DNA of 64,000 nt from assembly GCA_030141605.1 (NCBI GenBank), contig JAQGDQ010000020.1, positions 558,001-622,000 of the forward strand, given 5' to 3'. Numbering within the stretch: position 1 is the first letter of the stretch; every line of letters begins with the position of its first letter. The notes beneath the pieces are model-generated. The model worked only from the letters and a program-made list of their open reading frames with translations, made no database searches and had not been told where the DNA came from. The stretch comes from Tubiluchus corallicola. Its lineage: Eukaryota; Priapulida; Priapulimorpha; Priapulimorphida; Tubiluchidae. The translations under genes and the position numbers were made by a program. Positions 1 through 12,200 of the stretch are shown here, piece after piece.

Positions 1-1380
1 GTAAAAATAAGAATGGGCTTTTAAAATTGGACGATAACAATGTGTATTTAATTCTTAAGTGCTGGACGGACACAGCTACATCAGAAACATGGAATCTGTA
101 GGTGGTGATAACAGAGCGCTAGTGTACCAAATCTAATTTTAACAGTTAGCACTTTTTTGTCCTCCGCAAATAAATAAATTGTCCAGTGCAAGAACACCTG
201 CCATAATGTAATCGTATACAATAACAATTGCAAAAGCATTGTATCTGCAACGAACATAAACATTAAATCTCTTACGATTTTAATTGTAGATATACTTGTA
301 ATATTTATTAAGATTTGTCAATTTTCTATCGTGGTAGTTTCTTGAATCATCACACCTGTGCAACAAATATAAGTTAAATAGCAGTGAATAGAGGGTTATA
401 ATTATAATTCGTGTGATGAATGGTAACATGGATATAATTAAATTTTCCTAAACTCTACATTGGAACGGGCGTGCGTACTTCTAACAAAATGAAGGGGGAA
501 GTTATCGACTAAGTTAGTCACCAAGTTGGCTTAACCGCTTAGATATCTCCCCTGAATTTCGTGCTGTACACACATTGTTTAACTTACTACATTAGCTTTA
601 AGCATTTTAGCACTCGAAACTGTGCTGCCAGTTTGACTTGCATTATTTTTAATTAGTATCAAAATTAATAATGAAACAGATCCTAAAGACCAGAAAGATC
701 AATGCATTTGCAATTAGTTGCATACTAGTCAGCACAAAACCATTATATATATGCCACAAAGATAAAATTGGCAAGTAGCCAAAAGCTTTCAAAATAGAAG
801 ATAAATGAAAGCTTGAACACGCCCACAAAAAACTACTGCGTTAATGAAATTACAAGAACTATTCTGATTTACAAAAGACTGACAATTCTTCATTTCTCAT
901 TTTCTAGTATAAGCCTGAATCCAGATACTATAGGTTCTTGCTCTCATGCAACAAGATTAATAATAAAGGTTTAAATAATTCTAAACTTTTATTACTTAAT
1001 TTGATTTATGCTATTTAGACTGTAAATGTTCACTTACTCTTAGAACTTGTATCCTGGAGTGTAGTGGTTCTAACTTACAAAGATATCTATTGGATAGTGG
1101 GCATAGTTGCTTGTCGATTAGTTGTATGTTGGTCAACGGTCAGTTCGTTGAGGATTTCGGTCAGATTCTGGCCGTTGTACGTCTATAATGCTTATTTTCA
1201 ATTAGAGGAAGAGTCATTCAACAATAAAAAGTAAATTTCAGTTTACTCTTCATGAGTGGTTTAAAATAATTTCCCAAAATGAGATGAATATATATGGAAC
1301 ATTAGAAATGCGCTTAGATGGCCCAATTGAACAAAGGTTGCCCCTATTTCTTCGAGGTTTCCGGCTCCCAACGGAAGTGG
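1..1380. other. AT-rich intergenic DNA, no gene recognised
   Basis: No open frame here shows codon-like composition, splice structure or family resemblance. The short frames present are interrupted and low in complexity. I see no tRNA-like or repeat structure. Confidence 0.5.
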
Positions 1381-1390
1381 TACTGGCGTA

Positions 1391-2560
1391 GCAGTGTCTA
1401 GTTTTTTTGCTGAATTACTGCTGCGTTTACCTGTCTGAAGGCAGATTTCTTTTATTTTAGAATTCTGCCTGCAATGTCTACAATAGACGTGACGGGCGTA
1501 TGATGATGATGATGAAGAATGATTGAGTGACAGTTGTTGGGCGCCAAGTAATCCACTAGCCCAAGTAGGACAATTGGCGTACATGGGCTAGCCCAAGTAG
1601 GACACTAGAGACAGGTCGCGAATTGAGTCGTTAAGCGTACTGGCACCGTCCGTTGTCCTTGTTTATGTAATAATAACAATTAAAAACGTCAACACACGTC
1701 GAATAATTTATTATACATCTGGTAAAATAAAAGAATTTTATTCTGAGCTGGTAGAACGGACAATATTAAATTTGGTTTCGATATTAATGTTGTTGAAGTG
1801 AAATAAACCCACTTTTTAGCGATTTCAACATTTATTTAAGGTATATCATTTTTTATTTTGTCTCGCTTCACAGACAGGCAATCCATTTCACTACCTCTTG
1901 GACGAATAATTGTTTTCTCCTAAGTAAACGTTCTAGCGATATATGTGCCCTACATGGGCTAGCAAGCCATGTACGACAGTGCCCTACATGTTACAATACT
2001 ACTGATATTATTAAAACTAATTGTCTATGCTTTTCCTAAATATTAAAAAAAAAACTTTTTTTTGTGTTGTGAAAGCAGCATCTGTCTCATTTTTAAAGTT
2101 GTAATTATTTCTGTAATAACTGTGTGCATACTTTCTCTCTTTAAAGCATTAGAATAAGATACTTAGTATAATGTTATAATGATTTTAATGTAGCTAATAA
2201 TACTGATGATACTATTGTAAAAATACATTAATTTTGTAAATTGTCAAGGACTATAAAGTTACTTTTTCCCTAAAACAAATTTAGGTTTATGTCTTATTAT
2301 GTCATCTTAATTCTCGTTTTCCCGTCAAAAATCGCCAGTGCCCTACTTGGGCTGCCCTTGTACGTCACTGCATTTGCGCAAATTTAGCACATGCTTTTTG
2401 CCGGAAGTGTCCTATTTCGGCTAGTGGGTTACTCGGCGCCCTACAACAGTGAATGCTGACAAGCCAGTAGCATAGCAGACTTTAGCAGTGTCTACTTCTT
2501 TGCTGTATTATCGTTGTGTTTGCCTGACTTGGTGACAGTTTTAGAATTTCTCTGCCCAGT
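1391..2560. mobile_element. TIR element inside short direct repeats, with internal palindromes
   Basis: An inverted pair lies at about 1531-1570 and 2405-2452. Both ends read GGCGCC(A/G)AGTAA(T/C)CC, then CACTAGCC, then a TAGGACA-like end when the right copy is reverse-complemented. Outside this pair, diverged direct repeats begin with GCAGTGTCTA at 1391 and 2485 and run for roughly 70 bases. Inside are three imperfect palindromes built on TAC(A/T)TGGGCT, at about 1577-1603, 1945-1975 and 2338-2368. No transposase frame is visible, so this looks like a non-autonomous element. The outer direct repeats could be an older duplication instead of part of it. Confidence 0.55.
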
Positions 2561-3232
2561 AACTACCTAATGATGATGAGCCGCCCAGGTGCTGATCAAA
2601 TTTGAGGACCTAACATCAGAGCTGTATTTCGGATTTTTAATAATTCGTTAAACTTAAATTACTAACGCTGTGGTTCTTACTGATATCAGAGCACAGAAGA
2701 CTTTTCGCATTCGAAATTTTATTTTAATTTCGCTTGGGACTTGAGCAAACTATACCAAGAAAGAGAAAACACGTCTAAACTCTAGAACAATTGTCTAGGA
2801 CTAGGAGCATAATGATAAGATGAAAAAGATTAGGTTAGATAAGGTTGTTAATTTATTGTTTTACATTTTTATATAACATATAAAAATAAATGCACAAAAA
2901 TACAAAATTAATAGAGAAAGGGTGGCGAAAAACCAAAGTTAACGAGCCAACGTCAATTGAGAAAGGGAGTGGAAGAAATCGTTAGTTTTGAAAACAATCC
3001 GTTTCTTTGGTGATTTTTGTGCCTTTCACACATCTTTAGGAAAATTTGAGAATACCGTATTTTATGCTTTCAGAGACATGTCTTGCTCTTGCTTGCTTCA
3101 GACAGTTGCAGTCTATCTGAGAAGTTCTTTCACCAGCAAAGTGAAAAGTCAGAGTTTGTTTAGCTACTGATATGCACAATTTGAATGATTTTGTAATTGA
3201 TTACGAAGAAAAAGCCAGTAGATTTAGTGGTC
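2561..3232. other. 5' flank of Tan-like gene 1
   Basis: Non-coding by appearance. It should hold the promoter and 5' UTR of the gene whose ATG is at 3233, but I see no convincing TATA box or initiator. Confidence 0.4.
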
Positions 3233-6200
3233 ATGTTGTCAGCTCAAGCTTTGTTTCTGCCAGTTCTTCATGCTTCTGGTGGCTATTATGATGTTGGGTT
3301 TGCTATAGTAAGTTTGTCAAGTTCTCTTTAATTGTGTGTAATTTGTAATGACTGTAGTTTCTAGAATTAAAGCTGATGGTTTTTGCCTTGACTGGGAGCT
3401 CATCTAGACCAGAAATACATGAGTTAAACGTGCTTCGTATTTGTGAAAAATTATAGTTCTGACCCAACTAAGATTAACTATTTAACTAATTCATTAATTG
3501 CCAGAATTTTGACTAGCCTTAGCCAAAGGCTGTCATTAATATATTTTCTCACTTTTTACTTGTTATGTAAATCAACTATGTTTATTAATTATGTACCATT
3601 GTTGAGTTATTTTTTAGGAAGTATTTTCAGGGAAAGACGTTCAAGCAACAAATTTCTGATTTCTACAAAGTTAATACGGATATTGACTACTTTCTGAAAT
3701 TTATTGACAGTGACTTGGGGAGGAAGGTGTGTGACCTATTGTGCATTACTGTTTTTAGTATCAAATTATTATTGTAGCTAATTAACTAAGATTTGTTTCA
3801 AATAGTGATGTAAATGAAGATTAATGATTTATTATTTTATTATATTTACTATCTGTAATATCAAATAAGCTAATGGCTTGTTTATGTTTTCTGCTGTGTC
3901 ACGTCACGAGTTAGTGATTAGTCATACCCTCAACAAAAGGATGTTTACAAGATGTTAGCAAATACAATGTCCTTCAAAGCTTATTGTGCATTCTCTAGGT
4001 ATAATGTAATGGTTATTTTGTCAGATAAGCATTATTCGTAGCTAAAATTTCAAACTGATAACATCTTTTTCTCCGCAAACAATTGACTTGTTATTGTAAT
4101 TGATATTCTGGAGTTAAATTGGTTTTGTGGCATGTGAAGTGCTGATATGATCTGGATGGTTAATGTTACAGTTGTAGACTACTTGGTAGTTAGCGAGATT
4201 GTTAATGAAGTTATTGAAGATAGTGAAGATATTGGAACATAGCCATCTTGTGTAGCTGTTGGTGGAACATTATATTTACAGGATTGTTAGGCACATGTTT
4301 ATATGTAATGTAGAAAGCTACTGGTAGGGAGTAACATCTTGTACAGGATACACAGAGGAAGGAAGGATGCTGCTTGATTAAAAAACAACTAGTCTTCATC
4401 GTGTGCCAATCAGAAATAAGCCTGCTTCTACTCATGTTAATTTTGTATTGTCAATGAATAAGTTAAAATTGTTTATTGTTTAGCTATAATTCCATGTTAC
4501 TGTTTGCGTTTCATGGTTATTTTATTATGTCACTTGTTAGGTTGTGGCGTTAGCGTGTAATAAATAGTTAAAACCAAAAATGTGTCATAAAATTTTGTCT
4601 GAACATTTTAGTTAATTAATAAAAATTTTATTCTTGCAATTAGCAGAATACGTTTTATTATACCACAATATTTTCAGAGAAATAGTTTTTTATTTTCATT
4701 TTTATTTATTCAATGAGATATCAAGAATAAATATTTTTATGTAGATGTAGGTATGTAAAATCTATTTCAGTAATGAGTCTGTAAATTTACAGCAGGTGTG
4801 TTTTATTTTTTATAAACAAATAAATTCAGAGTGATATTGCTACTGTAGGAGTTGAGTTAAACATATGGGTTGTTTGTTTTGAAGCAAAGCTACAACTGTG
4901 TGAAACCCTGAATAAAAAGTTTTAGTTTTGACGTAATTGGTGCTAAGTGCTAATAGATTTCCAGTGTCATCCTACGTAGATTACAGTACATGCACATAAT
5001 TTCATTTATAGATATACAGTGAGTTTTTTGATGCAGCAAACGATGCATTTCCGCAGTACGTGGAGGAACTTCAAGGCATTTGTGATGGAAGCGAACAACC
5101 TTTTGAAAAGGTTTGTGTACACTCATTACTCTATATACAGGTACAAGCTTCTGTAAAATACTCCAAGCCCCCATAAAATGGAATCATACTGTTTAGAAAA
5201 ATGTTCATATATATATATATGTGGAAGTGAATAAATTAATATTTAGGAATATACAAGTCGTTTAGTTGTACTTTGGCCATATTAGGATTGAAATATTTTT
5301 TTGAAAGCATGCACTGACTGCTGTTCTCAAAATTGTTGTTTATTCAATGATGAGAAATCAGCTTAGGATAAAGTGTGACTCTAGCGTAGAGTTACTTTGG
5401 TACTTTAATACGGTTAGCAGTTTGCCTCTAAACATTATTATTTTTGCAGATCTTTTTATCTATCATTGATCTGGATATTGACTATGAAAGTATTCCACTT
5501 GACTTGGATAAATCTACAAAGATATCAAAACATGCTCCTGAGAGTCATGGTATAGCTGGTTGTACAGATGTGTACTTGAATAGCCCAGGGCAGGTAAATT
5601 GTAGTATATGTGACTGTGACGTCACAGACGTCCTCGTCCGTATTAAAATTATGCTAAAGTTCATTTTGTACTCCAAATAAAATATTCATTTCTGTTTTAT
5701 GTTTGGGTTGGTTTTCTGCCCATCCTTTAATACCTCTCCCCTTTTCCCTGTTTGATGGCGATCTTCCTGTCACATGTCTTGAATGGTTACAGGATAATTT
5801 TCGCGCTCCTGGAAAAGCATTGAACCGTGATTTTTCCTTATTGCCGCCATTACGGGTTTTTAAGCTGCGTTGGAAGCACACGTTTTGTGGCAGCAAGTTT
5901 GAGATCTCATAACTTTTGAGATCTCATAATGAGTTCGCTAGTTTTGGTGTTCTCAGTGTAATCAAATTTCTCTGAGAGGAAACCAGACGGTTCCTAGGCA
6001 GTGTTACTAGTTTGCAGGAAACTTCGTCGTGTTCGTAATCTGGCCACGTAGATCATGACGGTTGTTGGGTGGAGTTTGGAACTGCCTAAGGAGGTTGCCT
6101 AGTTGAAGACTGGGAACGAGGAACTTTTCTCCTTTCCTCCGTCATTTGCTGACTCCTACAGTATAGGAGTAAACGGAGACGTTTCGAGACCCTGGATCCT

Positions 6201-9200
6201 TGTTTCTAACCCTCTGGTGGTGGAGTCTGCAATGCGTGAGCCCCAGCAGTGTGGTTTCTTGATTCTTGAGATGTGATCCTGGATAACTGGACCCACGGTA
6301 TCACGACCTGAGGCTAGCCCATTGGTACAGCTGCAGCGACAATGGAACTCTTCGGTAATTATCCTCTCCTCTCTTCCTATTATACCTGGGATGGGGTTAA
6401 CTGAATTCTTTCGTTATATGTATGTATGTAAGTGATTTGTAGAAATATTATTTTTGAAATTGCCACTAAATAATTTTTACACGTTTTTTTTATAAAAAAA
6501 GCAATAACGTTTGTTTGTCCTCCTGTTCGTCCTCGTCATTTCTAAGTACAAATTATAATGGCCTAAAATAGCATCAGTTTTAATCAAACTACTAGGACCC
6601 TCGTTAAAAAAGTCTGGATAAAAACCCCTTGCCTTAAAAAATTAGTATTAAAAATTGTTTTTATCCACATGTGATGAACTCTGGCGTGCTCGGATAAAGT
6701 AAAAGGCAACGCCTATTTTGCATTCCTGACAAAACTATTTATTCTTTTATACAATACACCATAGACAGTCAAAAATGGTGCCAGTGGTCGTCACAGTGAC
6801 ATCGTAAATCTTTGAAGGACTGTTCTTGAACAGTGAACATCATTGATACGTATGCATTCTTAACAGCATCCTCTCAACTACCGTAAAGTACTAATAAGCA
6901 ATGAACTTAATGTTTCAGTTATTTATGGTGGACAACAGGGATGTTACCGAAACTGAACTTACAGACCGAAATTTATGAAACATAGATTACCAAAACATTT
7001 TTGCAAAACTAACTACTATTAAAGCTTAAAAAAACTCTAAAATAAATAAAAAAATTTGTTTTTTGTTTGTTTGCTTTCATTTGCTGTGATGCAAAATTAC
7101 TGATGAAAAATTCTAATACAAAAAGGACAAAGATGTTTTATAGTATAGAACCTCAAGTTTGATGGAGTGGCTTACCTTAGAAATGTGTTATAATATCTTT
7201 TTATTTAAGTATCCTTAATGATTAATATTTAAATATCTTAACTTTTCGTTAAAAATAAACAAACTTTAATTTGTAGATATTTCACAAATTATAAAAAAAA
7301 CGTGATTTTGCTAAGTAAATTCAAATGTGGTATTTCGGTTGATTGGGCCTGGAGACCCTAAAACTTTGTAGTCATCAGCACTGAAGACATGCTGCATTGC
7401 CGGTAAAAGCATATCACAAAATGTTATACAAACGAAATTTTTGCTTTATTTGAACTAATTTAGCCAAGATTTTTCAGCAATTTTTCATAACTAGGAGAAA
7501 ACAAAAGATAAATTGGATAAGTACTAGTAAAAGCACAGAAAATGCTATGGAAAATTATCGGAAATTTCCACTACGAAATTTAATAAATTTCGCCGTAATC
7601 GAAACTTATCCGAAAGTGCAATTATCGCTATTTTCATTTCATTTCTGGTGGACAAGTTCTTTGTAGAAATGTGTGAACATCTTCTGTTTCTTGTGTGAAT
7701 ATTAACAAAACTTTGCAATTTTAGAAAAACAAGTGCATTATCCTGTTTGTTTGGCATAGTTTTTTCATGGTTATTTTATACAGAGTCCACACAAATTCTC
7801 TGTATTCCTGCTGGTATTACATTAGATACCGTAATTTATTTTTTAGTAACAGTTATTTGCAAATACGGAAGTGTTGCATATATGGAACATATACAAGAGT
7901 TGCTAACTTAAAATTTTTTTAGCAGTTACGTAAGTCTTACTAATAAAAGCAGCGATTGTTATGAGAGAAGGGAGAAGCATACCTTTTGAACCCTTCTCCA
8001 CGTATGTATATTATATGTTTACAGCTTGGTATGGGTCATACAGAAGATGCATGCTTGGCATTTGAGTACAATTGTGCGGTGGTCCAGGCACATATAATAA
8101 GCTCATCACCAAGGGGAAAGTTTGCTGTGGTTGAAGAAAATTTTACTTCATTTATATATCCTGGATTTCTTCCTGGTTATTGCATGAGCTTCAACAAGTA
8201 TGGAGTTATCTATACCATAAATACGATGGCACCTAAAGGTTTTGCCCGAGGAAAAATTCGTAAGCATCATTTTGCTTGAAAATTGATTTTTATAACTAAA
8301 CATGAGTTGTAATCACTACCTACTTTTAATAAAAATCACTCTGTATCTTTTCAGGCTTATTCTAAAATTTTTTTGTTTCTTTACAGCATCTGTTTTTGTG
8401 ACAAGAGCTCTTCTTGCTGCTAAGTGTATAAACGATGTTGATGTCATTTTAAAGAATACTGCTGTTGCCCGTGGAATTAGGTGAGTTTTAGCTTCTGTAC
8501 TACTGATTTTCTTGATTCTGTGTTATTGGACCGCAAGTAAGCATACAAGAATGACATAAAGCAGACTGAGATTAGACTGAGATTAGAACATGTCAAGTTT
8601 ATTTTGAATTGCAGTAAGTTTCTTCAAAACTTATAAATGACAAATACAAATGGGTAAATATAGAAAGAATTGTTGCAGGACTAGTCAAAGTGGTTTAATA
8701 AAAGGTTTAACATGATTGATAATTAATACATGTTTTACAATGTCATTATTCAGTATATGTAAATAGACAAATACATGCCAAGAAAATGAAAAAAAATTAT
8801 TGTGTTTCCATGGACTTTCCTAGCCAATACTTTTGGGTGTCTTTTTGTCATTCCTTGTAAAACTATTGCAAGTTAGTACTTTTTTACTTTACTTTATTGC
8901 TTAACAGTAAAAACACAAAAGCTAGATAAATAAACTTTTATTAAAGTTGGAAAACCTTTTATTCAGTTTCAAACTGAATATATTCAAACCTTTTGTTCAG
9001 TTTTTTAATAGCGTGAACTGTGAGGTAAATTACTCCAGCTGTACTAAAGTTTCGTACATTTGCATTTTGTCTGTGTATTTCATTCCATGCAAACTCTAAT
9101 GCTACTACTAACAGCATACAGGATCTGCATACTACACTACTTTACTGAACAAGATAGAAACGTCAATATAAGGAGTATAAAAAGTAGGCCTGTAGCTTAG

Positions 9201-12200
9201 TAAACCTTTAAATTGTTTTCCTTGCTTTGCAAGTAATTATTTCACCAATGTAACAAATGAGTTCAGTTTTGTCATTGATTTAACAACTGTTCCTATTTTC
9301 CTGATTAATCATGCAGGATGCTACAGCTTTGAGATTTTTATGTGAGATTGTAACATTACTTAACATAGTTTACATAGTGTGCATGTAGCATGTGTATAAT
9401 ATTTGCTGGAGTGTTTAGTGCAAATATAATATAATTTCATTTGTGAATGTATTGATACAGAGAATGTGTGCCAGGATTATCCTGAATGAGATTTGACAAA
9501 TTTATTTATTTGTAGTCTAAAGCTTGTAACAATGACTATTAGATGTTGCTTTATGTTGTTGGAAAACTAATATACACACAAGTTTAGTTTCTCTTCTCCG
9601 TTTATGTAGTAGTGTTTGCTTGGTCAATTGTATTTGTTTATCTTATTGTACTGGACTGTAAAATCATTCTGCTTATAATGATTCATTGTTACAATTAATA
9701 ACTACTGCTACTGCTCCTGCTGCTGCTGCTACTACTACTTGTACTAAATTCACATTATTATTCACTGTATTGAGTTTGCAAATGGTGATATGCCTTTTTG
9801 GGTTGAAAACTTTTCTTATTTAGACAAGCATTGTTAAACCATGTAACAACTCTTTTTGTGGTACTTATTTGCAGCGTGAATTTGGCAGATTGTGCAAATA
9901 AGAAAATCATCAATTATGAAGTTGCTTATCCCCCTGAAGGTGACAAGAATTCAAGGATTGATATTCAAGTGATAGAAGAACAACCACACAGTGCGACTAG
10001 ATACCACTGCAATACGTAATGAACTTAATCAGTCTTCTAAATTTAGGCTCATGCACATAATTCCATCTTTTTCTGTGCCATGAAGTTTCTGAATTTGGAG
10101 CCCATAAAACAGTATTAGTGATTCCCCATATTGCTGCAAGATGCGTATAATAGAGTATGTGGTATTTGGGGGGGGGGGGAGGTGTTAGTTTTTCGGCATA
10201 TAACATCTAGGCAACAATAAAATTTAATATTATGCTCAATTGTTTATTTCTGTCAATTAGGTTTTCATTAGTTCACTATTTTATTAACTTTTACAATACT
10301 TTTAAAATCATTGCTTCACTTAATTAAACATTTGCAATAATATGGGATGTAACAATTTAAATCACTTACTTAACTGTGCACTGTAATTCAGCATTATGTG
10401 TAGTAGCTTTTAAAATGAACGAAGTAGAAGACACCGCAAGTTTACATGGCATTTTATTAGTGTGTGACAACATTTTATATTACAAATATCAAGTGCATCG
10501 CAAAACAATAAAAAACTAAAATGTGCTTCACATAAAAATTCTTTTACAAGAATTTAATATCACTCAGCTGGTGCAGTAATTTAATGGTATTATAACAACA
10601 GAACATCTTCATTCATTGAGTGCTGTGCTTTAATAATATGCTGTTAGTTCATTAGTTGCTTATACTAGCTGCCAACTTAAAAACAACCAGTTAGATCAGT
10701 TTGTGAGCCAATTAAATGACGCATTGTTATCGATATCAAGATCAATGATTATTGTAAGTGCTTTTGCTATATCTTTTGCAACATGTATGATTATACATGT
10801 CCTCAGCTGCTGTGTTTTTATGCTAACTGCATCATGTTGTAGATATTTCCAGTTTTAATTACATGACTACCCAAACCCCGCAAAAAGAATTTTGCACACA
10901 ACAACTCACACCACACCAATACGCCACACCACTCATAGCACACCACCTGCACCACACCACCCACCATACCACTCACAACACACTACACCAACACTACCCA
11001 CACCACACCGCTCTACACCGTGCCACCCAAATCATTCCATCCACACCACACCAACCCACCATACCAGTCACAACACACCACCCACTTCAATACTACACCA
11101 CACCATGTCACTCAGACAAGACTACACTACACCCACTACACCACTCTATCAACACCACACACATCCTACCACCCCGCCACACCATCCGCGGCACACTCAT
11201 CACACACACCACCAAATCCACCACATCACATGGTGTTCATGATGTTGATGACGACTATGATGACACCAACGATGACGACAGCTACAACACCAACACCAAC
11301 AGCAGAGCATCATGGTGAAACCATGCAAAACATTTTGTATAAAGTTGAAACTGTGTGCCTATAGCAAATGATCAATAATATGCAGTCATTTCACATAGTT
11401 TTGCTAACTGCATCTCATGCAATATTAGGCTAACAGAACTTACTTATAATATGACACAGTAGAATGGCGGGTGAGAACACTGCCCAGAACAGCCTCGAAA
11501 TTTCTGACTCAAAGACAATGGGTGTTCCAAATAGCATGCAGTAAGGGGGGGGGTTAAAAAGGACCTTGAAATAAATACACACTTCCCATTTCATCTATTG
11601 GACATTTCTCCTGGTGAAACCTTCAACATTTTGTAGACTGTTTCGTCCTCTTTCTGCAAGTGTACTTATTTTTTTCAACATACTCAGACAGTTGCACCAA
11701 TTGAATTTTTCCAGAGGCTGTTTAAGCAGCTTTCTGCAAAATTTGCATGGTTGGGTCCGGGAAAATGCCCATCGCTTGGCGCCATGGCCTTCCCGCGAAT
11801 TCTAAATACACCTACTACACCCACCATTGAACTGGCTATAAACTATTACCTGCACCAGTCCCGGTCCATTCTCGTTCTCCAGAAATGAGAGGTATAAGTT
11901 TAGCAAAAAACAGGCATAAAAGGACCATTTTCGAAGTTTTTTGTTCCCTGTTTGTCACGGTGGGCATGATTCGAAAAATAAACCCCACTGAGATGATTCT
12001 AGATTGAGACCTTCGTTTGATATATAGATCATCACAAATGGTGCCATTGTTGGAGCTGTAGCTGCCGCGAATCTTATACATATATATAGTAGTCACCACT
12101 TAATAGACTCATGGTTAATAGACTCAATCACTTAATTGGCTCAAAAACGCCTGGAATGGGCCACTTCTGTTCAAACATACATAAGAACTATTGGTAATTG

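Noticed and set aside
1261-1584. 107-codon minus frame
   Set aside because: It spans the inner end of a TIR element and a GAT-repeat poly-Ser stretch, with no family resemblance.
10863-11364. Overlapping His/Thr/Pro-rich frames of 114-151 residues
   Set aside because: Three plus frames are open together over a C/A-rich low-complexity tract inside an intron. None shows splice sites or domains.
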